The translations under genes and the position numbers were made by a program. From positions 62,001 to 126,000 of the forward strand of contig NZ_BDBL01000003.1 in NCBI RefSeq assembly GCF_001612965.1: 64,000 nt of DNA, given 5' to 3'. Positions 49,966 through 60,215 of this stretch are shown here, piece by piece (positions within the stretch are counted from its first letter, which is position 1; each line of letters starts with the position of its first letter). This stretch comes from Nocardia kruczakiae NBRC 101016. GTDB taxonomy: Bacteria; Actinomycetota; Actinomycetes; Mycobacteriales; Mycobacteriaceae. Under the pieces are notes generated by a model that did not search any database, had not been told where the DNA came from, and saw nothing but the letters and a program-made list of their open reading frames with translations.

Positions 49966-51120
49966 CTACCCGCCCACCTCGCTCGGCTCGACCTGCCGCT
50001 CTCGCATCACGATAACACCAGGCTGCGAGCCTTTCCCGACGATGGCCGGGGGAAGGGCGAGCTTGCAGATCTTGAGCCAGACCGAGCCGACCTGCTTGCT
50101 GAACCGGCCGGTGTTGTAGGGCAGGCCGTACTTCTCGCACAGCGCGCGGACCTCGGGCGCGATCTCCGGATACCGGTTGGCCGGCAGATCCGGGAACAGG
50201 TGGTGTTCGATCTGGTGGGACAGGTTGCCCGACAGGATGTGGAACAGTTTGCTGCCGCTGATGTTGGCCGAGCCGAGCATCTGCCGCACGTACCACTCGC
50301 CGCGCGTCTCGTTCTCGGTCTCCTCTTCGGTGAACGTCTGTACGCCCGATGGGAAGTGTCCGCAGAAGATGATCGAGTACGCCCAGACGTTGCGCACCAG
50401 GTTGGCGGTCACGTTGCCGGCCAGGGTGGAGACGAACAGCGGGCCGCTCAGCAGCGGGAAGACGATGTAGTCCTTGAGCACCTGCCGACCGGCCTTGCGG
50501 ATCTGCCCCTTGGCCAGGCGCTTGATATCCGCCCACTTGCGGTTGCCCTTGACGATGTTGTCGGCCTCGAGGTCGTGCAGCATCACGCCCCACTCGAACA
50601 ACAGCATCAGCGCCAGCGCGTACACCGGGTTGCCCAGGTAGTACGGATTCCACTGCTGGCCCTCGTCGATGCGCAGCACGCCGTAGCCGATGTCACGGTC
50701 ACGGCCGTGGATGTTGGTGTAGGTGTGGTGCATGTAGTTGTGCGAATGCTTCCACTGGTCGGCCGGGCACACCGTATCCCATTCGAACACACGGGAATTC
50801 AGGCCGGGTTCACGCATCCAGTCCCACTGGCCGTGCATGACGTTGTGGCCGATCTCCATATTGTCCAGAATCTTGGACAGGCTCAGCGCCGCCACCCCGG
50901 CCAGCCAGAACGGCGGCAGGAAGCCCAGGTACATCAGGCCGCGCCCGGCGATCTCGAAACCGCGCTGCGCCTTGATGATCGAATAGATGTATTCGCGGTC
51001 GCGCTCCCCCAGATCGGCGGTGATGCGGTCGCGCAGCGCGTCCAGCTCCCGGCCGATCTCGGCGACCTGTTCCGGCGACAGGACCAGCGGCCCGTTCTCG
51101 GTTTCGGTGAGTATGGTCAT
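49966..51120 (-). CDS. Membrane fatty-acyl desaturase (DesA3-like)
   Basis: 384 residues. The three His boxes of the di-iron membrane desaturases are G-H-N-V-M-H (about 92-97), H-S-H-N-Y-M-H-H (about 125-132) and H-Q-I-E-H-H-L-F-P (about 305-313), with hydrophobic helix pairs between them. The enzyme would introduce a cis double bond (delta-9 in the mycobacterial DesA3) into acyl-CoA at the cytoplasmic membrane. It needs a reductase, supplied by the gene 32 bp upstream on the same strand; the pair matches Rv3229c-Rv3230c. The TetR gene beyond is divergent and probably senses acyl-CoA. Confidence 0.92.
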   Translation of the reverse strand: MTILTETENGPLVLSPEQVAEIGRELDALRDRITADLGERDREYIYSIIKAQRGFEIAGRGLMYLGFLPPFWLAGVAALSLSKILDNMEIGHNVMHGQWDWMREPGLNSRVFEWDTVCPADQWKHSHNYMHHTYTNIHGRDRDIGYGVLRIDEGQQWNPYYLGNPVYALALMLLFEWGVMLHDLEADNIVKGNRKWADIKRLAKGQIRKAGRQVLKDYIVFPLLSGPLFVSTLAGNVTANLVRNVWAYSIIFCGHFPSGVQTFTEEETENETRGEWYVRQMLGSANISGSKLFHILSGNLSHQIEHHLFPDLPANRYPEIAPEVRALCEKYGLPYNTGRFSKQVGSVWLKICKLALPPAIVGKGSQPGVIVMRERQVEPSEVGG

Positions 51121-51152
51121 AGTTGTTCTCCCCTTTCAGATTTCGGTGCGGC

Positions 51153-52262
51153 TCAGATTTCGATGTCGACGTCGCCGACCGCGGCGCTGACGCACAGCTG
51201 GATCGGCTGATCGGGATCGCTGTCCAGTTCGCCACTGCGCAGGTTGCGGGTGCAGCCGGACCGCTTGACCGCCGTGCAGGAGAAGCAGATGCCCATCCGG
51301 CATCCGAACTCCGGTGTCAAACCCGCCGATTCGGCCTGCTCGAGCAGGCTCGCACCGGTGTTCTCCGACTGCGTGCCGCTCACCGAGAAGGTGGTGACAC
51401 CCTCGACGTCGGTGCTGTCGGCCGGCGCGGCGGTGAGCACGAATTCCTCACTGTGCAGGCGGTCGTCGAGATCCTCGGCCTGGTAGATGCGGCGCACGGA
51501 CTCCATCAGCGGCGGCGGGCCGCAGACGTAGGTCTGCGCCGTCGCGAAGAACGGCGCGATGCGCGACAGCTCGTCGTAGTCGAGGAACTTCGCGCCGGGC
51601 ACGACCGCACAGCTCCACGGCGCGCCGTCCAGCCGCTCCGACCGGCCCAGTTCGGGATAACCCAGCACGACGTCGACGTTGTCGTGACGCCGGGCGATAT
51701 CCGTGAGCAGCTCCCGATGCGGCACCTCCTGGGGCGAGCGGGCGTAGTGCAGGAACACCACGTCGCCGCGGTACCCCTCGGCCACGAGCGTGGACAGCAT
51801 CGACAGCACCGGTGTGATACCGCTGCCACCGCTGATCAGCACCACCTTGTCCGGCCGCTGCTCCGGCAGCCGGAACACCCCGGAGGCGGGCGCGAGGTCC
51901 ACGACCATCCCCCGCTTCGCGTGCCGGTGCAGATACCGCGACACCAGCCCCTCCGGATGTGCCTTCACGGTCAGTGTGAGGGTGCGGCGCGGTCCGGCCT
52001 CGGCATCGATCGGCGAATAGCAGCGGGTGTGCTTCACTCCGTCGATCAGCACGCCGACCTGCACGAACTGACCGGCTTCGTGACCGGCCCACTGCCGGGT
52101 CGGACGGAGTGTGAGGGTCACCGAACCGGGCACCGACCGATCCACGCCGATGATCTCGGCCCGCATATCGCGCAGCGTCAGTGTCGGTCGCACCAACTCC
52201 AGATACCGGTCGAGCGGGTGCGGCGAGGTCAGTGTCTGGACCAGATCGAGCAGTCCCACCAT
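51153..52262 (-). CDS. Ferredoxin-NAD(P) reductase with fused 2Fe-2S domain, desaturase partner
   Basis: 369 residues. An FAD-binding barrel (R-C-Y-S-P-I-D near 100) precedes an NAD(P) domain with G-G-S-G-I-T-P and Y-V-C-G-P-P-P-L-M. At the C-terminus is a plant-type 2Fe-2S ferredoxin with G-C-R-M-G-I-C-F-S-C and a later Cys. This is the architecture of Rv3230c, the electron donor of DesA3. The ATG at 52262 has GGGGAGA about 5 bases upstream; earlier in-frame codons run into the operator region. It is the first gene of the desaturase operon. Confidence 0.9.
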   Translation of the reverse strand: MVGLLDLVQTLTSPHPLDRYLELVRPTLTLRDMRAEIIGVDRSVPGSVTLTLRPTRQWAGHEAGQFVQVGVLIDGVKHTRCYSPIDAEAGPRRTLTLTVKAHPEGLVSRYLHRHAKRGMVVDLAPASGVFRLPEQRPDKVVLISGGSGITPVLSMLSTLVAEGYRGDVVFLHYARSPQEVPHRELLTDIARRHDNVDVVLGYPELGRSERLDGAPWSCAVVPGAKFLDYDELSRIAPFFATAQTYVCGPPPLMESVRRIYQAEDLDDRLHSEEFVLTAAPADSTDVEGVTTFSVSGTQSENTGASLLEQAESAGLTPEFGCRMGICFSCTAVKRSGCTRNLRSGELDSDPDQPIQLCVSAAVGDVDIEI

Positions 52263-52295
52263 GCGGTTCTCCCCAGCCTTCGTCGTTTTGATCGC

Positions 52296-52385
52296 GTGCA
52301 CCTTTTTCGGTGCACATCTGTACACTGAACTAGTGTGCCTGGCGGTACCGCAATAGTTCAACCTGCATCGGGTGTGACCGATGCA
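52296..52385. promoter_or_regulatory. Divergent control region with three inverted repeats
   Basis: Three repeats lie in the 146-bp gap between the desaturase operon and the tetR gene. GTGCACC-N6-GGTGCAC (52296-52315) is perfect and in the leader of the reductase mRNA. ACACT-N5-AGTGT (52322-52336) overlaps a TACACT -10-like box. TGCATCGG-N6-CCGATGCA (52364-52385) is perfect, 8 bp per arm, and ends 23 bp before the tetR start. The middle and last fit TetR operators; the regulator probably controls both directions. Confidence 0.6.
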
Positions 52386-52408
52386 ACATCTCCCCGAATG
52401 GACCAATC

Positions 52409-53050
52409 GTGAACGGATGTATGCTCAGCGAGATGAGCGAGCAGGCCGAAACCCGAGTCGAGCGCAAGGAGCGCACGCGGCGAGCGCTGCTGGACGGCAC
52501 GCTGGCCCTGGCTGCCGAGCGCGGATTCGCGGCGCTGAGCCTGCGTGAGATCGCCCGCTCGGCCGGGATCGTGCCCACCGCCTTCTATCGCCACTTCGAT
52601 TCCCTCGACGAATTGGGAACCGCCCTCGTCGACGAGGGAGTGCGACAGCTGCGCCTGGCGCTGCGGCACTTGCGCCGCACCCCGGACGCGCGCCTGGCCG
52701 AAACGGTGCGATTCGTCTTCGCGCAGATCGCCGGCCGCGAGGACCTCTACGGCTTCCTGATCCGCGAACGCCACGGCGGCGCACCGGCACTACGCACCGC
52801 GATCGCCTCCGAAATGCAGTTGATCACCAGGGAATTGGTGGTCGACATGTCGCGAATCCCCGCGCTGGACGCCTGGCCGACCGACGATCTGGAACTGGCC
52901 GCCGACCTGATCGTCTCCACCGTCGCCGACCACATCGCCGATTTCGTCGCCGCCCCGCTACGCGACCGTCCCCTCGTCGTCGACCGCACCGTCGGCCAGG
53001 TCCGCATGATCGCCCTCGGCATGGCCGCCTGGAAACCCCACACCGCCTGA
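52409..53050 (+). CDS. TetR-family regulator, likely of the desaturase operon
   Basis: 213 residues from GTG 52409 (ATG 52421 or 52433 are also possible). The N-terminal helix-turn-helix is clear at about 18-65: R-R-A-L-L-D-G-T-L-A-L-A-A-E-R-G-F, then L-S-L-R-E-I-A-R-S-A-G, then T-A-F-Y-R-H-F. The C-terminal ligand domain is helical with a hydrophobic pocket. TetR proteins next to desA3-type operons usually respond to acyl-CoA and adjust membrane unsaturation. It is divergent from the operon and shares the repeats at 52296-52385. Its last 93 bp overlap the convergent regulator gene. Confidence 0.88.
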   Translation: MNGCMLSEMSEQAETRVERKERTRRALLDGTLALAAERGFAALSLREIARSAGIVPTAFYRHFDSLDELGTALVDEGVRQLRLALRHLRRTPDARLAETVRFVFAQIAGREDLYGFLIRERHGGAPALRTAIASEMQLITRELVVDMSRIPALDAWPTDDLELAADLIVSTVADHIADFVAAPLRDRPLVVDRTVGQVRMIALGMAAWKPHTA

Positions 53051-53965
53051 TCGGTCCACGACGTATGGGGCATCGCTCGGGTGTGCCCGCTCGGCATGGT
53101 CGCGATAGGCACGCACACGCTGCTCCGGCGCCATTGCCAGCAGGCGATCCAACCGCTCGCGCTCCGCGGCGCCGACCGGCACCCACACCTGGAACCAGGC
53201 CCCCGGCACGGTCGGCAGCGACAGGCTCGTCATCGACATCTCGAGGTCGCCGACCGCGAGATTGCGGATGGTCCGCATACGTCCGACCGGACGCGCCACG
53301 TCACCGCGTTTCCACAGTTGCGCGAAATGCGAACTCGCGGAGGACAATTCCTCGACGAAGCGGATCCAGTCCGCGTCGCCCAGGTATCCGACATAGGCGG
53401 CCCGCAGGAAGCCGACCATCCGCGCCAGTTGTTCGGGCTGCCCGGGATACGGGTTACAGCACTGCGGGGTGAGAAATGCCGCGCGGATGACGTTCCGTTC
53501 ACCCACCACCAAGGTCGGACACAGCGCGGCATACGCGTCGTTGTGCGCCAGGACGTCGAAACGTGCCGACACCAGCGCCGAGGGCAGCGGGCCGAGCTGA
53601 TCCAGAATGACCTGCACATCCTCCGGCATCGGCCCCTCGGCCGGCGCCGCCGGAACCCCCGGCACATCCGCCAACCGGTACAGATGCGCACGCTCGGTGG
53701 AATCGAGCGACAGCGTCCGGGCGACCGCGTCGAGAACCTGCACACTCACATTGATCCGCCGCCCCTGCTCGAGCCACGTGTACCAGGTGACCCCGATCCC
53801 GGCCAGCTGCGCCACCTCCTCGCGTCGCAGCCCGGGTGTGCGGCGCCGCGGGCCGACCGGCAACCCGACCTCCGACGGCCGGATCCGCGCACGCCGCGAC
53901 TTCAGGAATTCGCCCAGCTCACGCCGCCGAGTCGCGCTGACGGCCCGATCCCCCGAAACAACCAT
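52958..53965 (-). CDS. XRE-family regulator with MmyB-like ligand-binding domain
   Basis: 335 residues. The HTH is at about 12-75 (R-R-R-E-L-G-E-F-L-K-S-R-R-A-R, then T-P-G-L-R-R-E-E-V-A-Q-L-A-G-I-G-V-T-W-Y-T-W-L-E-Q-G-R, here written in pieces of one helix). The MLTR/MmyB-like domain follows to about 275 with V-L-A-H-N-D-A-Y-A-A-L and the D-W-I-R-F-V-E-E-L segment. Such regulators control neighbouring dehydrogenases or efflux pumps in response to fatty-acid-like ligands. The last 40-60 residues (S-G-G-V-G-F-P-G-G-H onward) are not family-like and run antisense into tetR for 93 bp, so the natural stop may have been lost. The divergent MFS gene is the probable target. Confidence 0.82.
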   Translation of the reverse strand: MVVSGDRAVSATRRRELGEFLKSRRARIRPSEVGLPVGPRRRTPGLRREEVAQLAGIGVTWYTWLEQGRRINVSVQVLDAVARTLSLDSTERAHLYRLADVPGVPAAPAEGPMPEDVQVILDQLGPLPSALVSARFDVLAHNDAYAALCPTLVVGERNVIRAAFLTPQCCNPYPGQPEQLARMVGFLRAAYVGYLGDADWIRFVEELSSASSHFAQLWKRGDVARPVGRMRTIRNLAVGDLEMSMTSLSLPTVPGAWFQVWVPVGAAERERLDRLLAMAPEQRVRAYRDHAERAHPSDAPYVVDRSGGVGFPGGHAEGDHADLADGAVDDEGTVA

Positions 53966-54058
53966 GCCCCCATCGTCGCCGATGCCGAACCCGGTATCCA
54001 GGTGCTGCCGATACCCGTATAGGCAGGCTTCTGTCCGGCGGAGCGGAATCCCCGCACA

Positions 54059-55570
54059 GTGCTGGACATGACACGAACACTGCCCGGCGTCGCGACCGCG
54101 CCGACCGATCCACCGACAGGGCTGCGTTCGGCCCTGTTGCTCGCCGTTCTGCTGTTGGGCCAGTTCATGGCCGTACTGGACGGCTCGATCGTCAATGTCG
54201 CGGTCCCGACGATCCGCGACTCGTTGCACGCCGACGGTTCTGCACTGCAACTCGTCGTCTCCGGTTACGTGATCAGTTATGCGGTTCTGCTCGTGACCGG
54301 TGCGCGCCTGGGCGACCGGCTGGGCCAGCGCCGGACCTTCCTGCTGGGATCCGCATTGTTCACCGTATCGTCGCTCGCCTGCGGACTGGCGTGGAATCCG
54401 ATATCGCTCATAGTCTTTCGCTTCATCCAGGGCGCGGGGGCCGCCGCACTGGTGCCGCAGGTGGTGACACTGCTGCAGCACAATTTCACCGGCAGCGCGC
54501 GTATTCGGGCACTGTCGCTGTTCGCGGCGGTAGCCTCCGGCGCCACCATCGTGGGCCAGATCGCCGGCGGGCTGATCGTCGACTGCGATTTCGCCGGAAC
54601 GGGTTGGCGCGGTGTATTCCTGGTCAATGTGCCGATCGGCACGTTGTTGCTCGCATCGACCTTGTGTGTGGTGCCCGCGATCGCCCCGACCCGCCCGCGC
54701 CGCTTGGACCCCGCCGGACTCGCGACCCTGACACCTGCCGTTCTGCTGCTGGTGCTACCGCTCGTCCTTGGCCACGAACAGCACTGGCCGGCGTGGACGT
54801 GGTACGCATTCCTCAGTGCCGCAGCGTGTTTCGCGTGCTTTGCCTGGGTCGAACGGCGCGCGCACCGTAACGGCGGAGAGCCGTTGTTCGCACTGCGAGT
54901 CCTTCGGGCGCCGGGGATGGCGCCGGCCGGTGTGACGCTGCTGCTGGTGATGGCGATGTTCAGCGGCTGGATGTTCGTCACCGCCATCTACCTTCAGACC
55001 ACCCTCGGGTATTCGGCCCTGCACGCCGGGCTCGTATTCCTACCCTGTGGAGCGGTTTTCGCGCTCACGAGTATGACCTGGTCCCGGCTGCCGCAGCGGT
55101 GGCAGGGCTTTCTCGTGCCGGCCGGATTGGTTGTGGCCGGGACGGCGATCGGCGCGCTCGGCCGGCTCCTGGGCGACGGCCGCCGGATCGGTGCGGCCGA
55201 GGTGGTGTTGCTGGGTTTTCTGGGCGCCGGTTTCGCCCTGGCCTACGGCCCGTCGATGACCCGCTCTCTGGCCAAGGTGCCACCCGAACGGGCCGCCGAT
55301 GCCAGTGGCCTGCTCGTGACGTGCTCACAACTGGGCATGGTGACGGGTGTCGCGACATTCGGCTCGGTTTTTCTCGCGGTCTTCGGCACCACCGTCGCAA
55401 CGGCAGCGCATGCGGTCGCACTCACAGCCGCCGTGGAAGCCGTATGCGCTGTAGTGATCGCGGGGCCGGCAGTCTTCGCCCGCTCCTCATACAGAAGGAC
55501 GCCCCGCGGGCCTTTCGGCCGTGCGAGGCGCCCTTCCCGTATCCGAGATAGTGCAGAGCACCGCGGGTGA
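54059..55570 (+). CDS. MFS drug-efflux transporter, DHA2 (14-helix) family
   Basis: 503 residues, about 14 hydrophobic helices. Helix 1 has F-M-A-V-L-D-G-S-I-V-N-V-A-V-P, motif D1 of the DHA2 family. Motif A, G-A-R-L-G-D-R-L-G-Q-R-R, is at about 80-91, and motif C, G-P-S-M-T-R-like, appears late. These are proton-driven exporters of lipophilic cations and antibiotics (EmrB/QacA type). GTG 54059 or ATG 54068 is the start. A TATAGG -10-like box lies at about 54018. The last 25 codons run through a terminator-like hairpin. It is divergent from the MmyB-like regulator, 93 bp away. Confidence 0.9.
   Translation: MLDMTRTLPGVATAPTDPPTGLRSALLLAVLLLGQFMAVLDGSIVNVAVPTIRDSLHADGSALQLVVSGYVISYAVLLVTGARLGDRLGQRRTFLLGSALFTVSSLACGLAWNPISLIVFRFIQGAGAAALVPQVVTLLQHNFTGSARIRALSLFAAVASGATIVGQIAGGLIVDCDFAGTGWRGVFLVNVPIGTLLLASTLCVVPAIAPTRPRRLDPAGLATLTPAVLLLVLPLVLGHEQHWPAWTWYAFLSAAACFACFAWVERRAHRNGGEPLFALRVLRAPGMAPAGVTLLLVMAMFSGWMFVTAIYLQTTLGYSALHAGLVFLPCGAVFALTSMTWSRLPQRWQGFLVPAGLVVAGTAIGALGRLLGDGRRIGAAEVVLLGFLGAGFALAYGPSMTRSLAKVPPERAADASGLLVTCSQLGMVTGVATFGSVFLAVFGTTVATAAHAVALTAAVEAVCAVVIAGPAVFARSSYRRTPRGPFGRARRPSRIRDSAEHRG
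55494..55536. terminator. Imperfect hairpin inside the 3' end of the MFS frame
   Basis: GAAGGaCGCCcCGCgGGCC pairs with GGCCgtGCGaGGCGcCCTTC around a TTTC loop: a long stem with a few mismatches. It sits 34 bp before the MFS stop codon, so either the gene reads through its own terminator or the original stop codon lay before it. Confidence 0.6.
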
Positions 55571-55631
55571 TGATACAGAAAACCGCACGTGCTCACAGGG
55601 TTCTCGCAGTTCCAGCTCCCCTGGCCGGGAA

Positions 55632-55672
55632 TATGCACCACGTTGCATAGTACAGAGGGTATCGGTTAACCT
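55632..55672 (+). promoter_or_regulatory. PadR gene promoter: palindrome, -35 and leaderless -10
   Basis: TATGCA-N6-TGCATA (55632-55649) is a perfect inverted repeat. Its right half overlaps a -35-like TTGCAT (55643-55648). After 18 bases comes TAACCT (55667-55672), a TANNNT box ending 6 bases before the ATG at 55679, so the mRNA is probably leaderless. A repressor bound at the palindrome would block the polymerase: simple autoregulation by PadR. Confidence 0.6.
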
Positions 55673-55678
55673 CACCGC

Positions 55679-58333
<2,655 letters not shown>

Positions 58334-58334
<1 letters not shown>

Positions 58335-58936
58335 TGGCGATCCTCACCCGGCTCGGTCTGCCCGGCGACGAGAAGGCTTGGGCCGCACTGGGTTTCATGG
58401 TCGATGACGGGATGATGCGAATCGGGCGGATCTCCTGCACGCTCGGAGCCGGCACCGGGTGGGGTTTCGACGGCATCGAGGCCGACGCGGCGACACTGGG
58501 TGTGCCGGAACTGCTGCACGAGGTGGAGACCGAGTCGGCCCATCCCAACGGGGTGACGTTCGTCGATCACGTCGTCTACTGGGTGCCGGATCTGGACGAA
58601 TCCGTCACCGCACTGAACGCCGTGCTGGGAATCGGCCCGCGGCGGCGCTTCCACCCGCGCGGCCCGGAGGGCCCGGAAATGGCCTTCTACCGGGTCGGCG
58701 AGGCGTTCCTGGAGGTCGTTTCCGCCCCCACGAAGCAGCCCGCGCTGGTCGGCGTCGCCTTCGGCACTCCGGATCTCGATGCCACGGTGGCCGCGGTCCG
58801 TGCGGCCGGTGGCCCGGCCGGTGATCCGAAGCCGGCGGTGCAGGGCGGACGAATCGCCGGGGTGTGGCACGGGCATATCGACTGGGGTGTCGCCTTCCTC
58901 GAGCCCAAGCCCCGCGGCGAGGCGAAGTCCGGCTAG
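58334..58936 (+). CDS. VOC/glyoxalase-superfamily protein
   Basis: 200 residues. A VOC module starts at about 75 with V-T-F-V-D-H-V-V-Y-W-V-P-D-L-D and continues with F-L-E-V-V-S and W-G-V-A-F-L-E at the end. The metal-site His/Glu positions are partly present. The first 70 residues look like a degenerate half. It may act on a CoA or hydroxylated by-product of the FadH pathway, but no substrate is known. The ATG overlaps the fadH stop by one base (TAATG), so it is translated with fadH. Confidence 0.82.
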
Positions 58937-58947
58937 GCTCGGCGACC

Positions 58948-59739
58948 GTGAGCTTGCCTGCACCCACCGCCGACAACCGTGCCGTCGTCACCGGAGCGTC
59001 CTCCGGAATCGGAACCGCCCTGGCCGAGGAGCTCGCCAAACGCGGCTATTCGGTCATCCTGGTCGCCCGGCGCGGCGAACTGCTCGCCGAGCTGGCGCAG
59101 CGGCTGACCGACACCTACGGGGTGACCGCCGAGGTTCGCGCGGTGGACCTGTCCGATCGCGAACAGCGCGCGCCGCTGGTGGCCGAGTTGGCCGGTCGTG
59201 AGATCGCCATCCTGTGCAACAACGCCGGTGTCGCGACCTTCGGCGCCGTCGCCGACCTGGACGCCGACGTCGAACGTTCGGTGATGGAACTGAACGCGGT
59301 CGCGGTCCACGATCTGACCCTGGCGGTGCTGCCCGGCATGCTCGCCCGCGGCGGCGGCATCCTGATCACCGGTTCGGCGGCCGGGAACATGGCCATCCCC
59401 AACAACGCCACCTATGCCGCGACCAAGGCCTTCACCAACACCTTCTCCGAATCGCTGCGCGGCGAACTGACCGGCAGCGGCGTGCACGTCACGCTGCTGG
59501 CGCCGGGTCCGGTCCGCACCGACAACCCCGATCAGGACGAGGTCGGCAGCAAGATTCCGGATTTCATCTGGGTGTCGGCCGCCTACACCGCGAAAATCTC
59601 CATCGACGCCTTGGCGCGCAACAAGATGCGCGTCGTTCCCGGCCTGATCAGCAAGGGTATGAGCGTCGCCGGCCAGTACGCGCCGCGAGCGCTCACCGCG
59701 CCGATCGTCGGCTCGTTCTACAAGAAGCTGGCGGGCTGA
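58948..59739 (+). CDS. Short-chain dehydrogenase/reductase (Rv2509-like)
   Basis: 263 residues. Classical SDR: T-G-A-S-S-G-I-G at 15-22, N-N-A-G at 91-94, and the catalytic Ser143, Tyr156 and Lys160 (Y-A-A-T-K). Rv2509, which has the same neighbours (Rv2510c and orn), reduces the beta-keto ester in the last step of mycolic acid synthesis. If this is its orthologue it would make nocardomycolates. The GTG at 58948 has no clear ribosome site. It is 11 bp after the VOC gene. Confidence 0.88.
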   Translation: MSLPAPTADNRAVVTGASSGIGTALAEELAKRGYSVILVARRGELLAELAQRLTDTYGVTAEVRAVDLSDREQRAPLVAELAGREIAILCNNAGVATFGAVADLDADVERSVMELNAVAVHDLTLAVLPGMLARGGGILITGSAAGNMAIPNNATYAATKAFTNTFSESLRGELTGSGVHVTLLAPGPVRTDNPDQDEVGSKIPDFIWVSAAYTAKISIDALARNKMRVVPGLISKGMSVAGQYAPRALTAPIVGSFYKKLAG

Positions 59740-59884
59740 TCAGCAGGGTGTCAGGGCGGCGTCAAGATCGCGGCGCCGCTGGTCAAGACGGCGTATCGAG
59801 ACGGCTCCGGCGCCTGTCACCGGCGTAGTCCTGAGGGCGACCCCCGCAGTCGAGGAGAAAGCGGGGCACCACAGGAGATGCGCC

Positions 59885-60164
59885 GTGACGTTGCTCGAGA
59901 TCTTCCCATCCCTCCGTTCGGGGATGGTGTCCCCGCGGCTGGACACCACCGTGTGGCCGTGCCGCCACCGATATCCGCTTGCCCGCCGATCTGCGTGTCG
60001 GTGAGTTGCTGGCCGTGCCGTGCACCGGCGCCTACCACCACAGCCTGGCCTCGGCCTACCACGGTGTGGGGCGGCCGCCGATCGTCGCGGTCCGTGACGG
60101 CCGGATGCGGGAGCTGGTGCGGCGTGAGACCGTGGAGGATCTGCTGCTTCGCGATCGGGGCTGA
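59885..60164 (+). pseudogene. lysA-like (PLP amino-acid decarboxylase) gene with internal deletion and frameshift
   Basis: A GTG at 59885, with AGGAG 8 bases upstream, opens a reading frame V-T-L-L-E-I-F-P-S-L-R-S then S-P-R-L-D-T-T-V-W-P, which is how many actinobacterial diaminopimelate-decarboxylase-like proteins begin. After about 25 codons (near 59960) homology jumps, in the +1 frame, to the C-terminal end of the same family: D-I-R-L-P-A-D-L-R-V-G, then P-C-T-G-A-Y-H-H-S, then G-R-P-P-I-V-A-V-R-D-G, then R-R-E-T-V-E-D-L-L. About 350 codons, with the PLP lysine, are missing. The remnant lies between the SDR and the HerA-like ATPase genes and cannot encode an enzyme. Confidence 0.75.
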
Positions 60165-60215
60165 GCGGCAACGAGTCTCGGCGCGGGTCGAGTACCGTCC
60201 GATGTCCGAGGCCGC

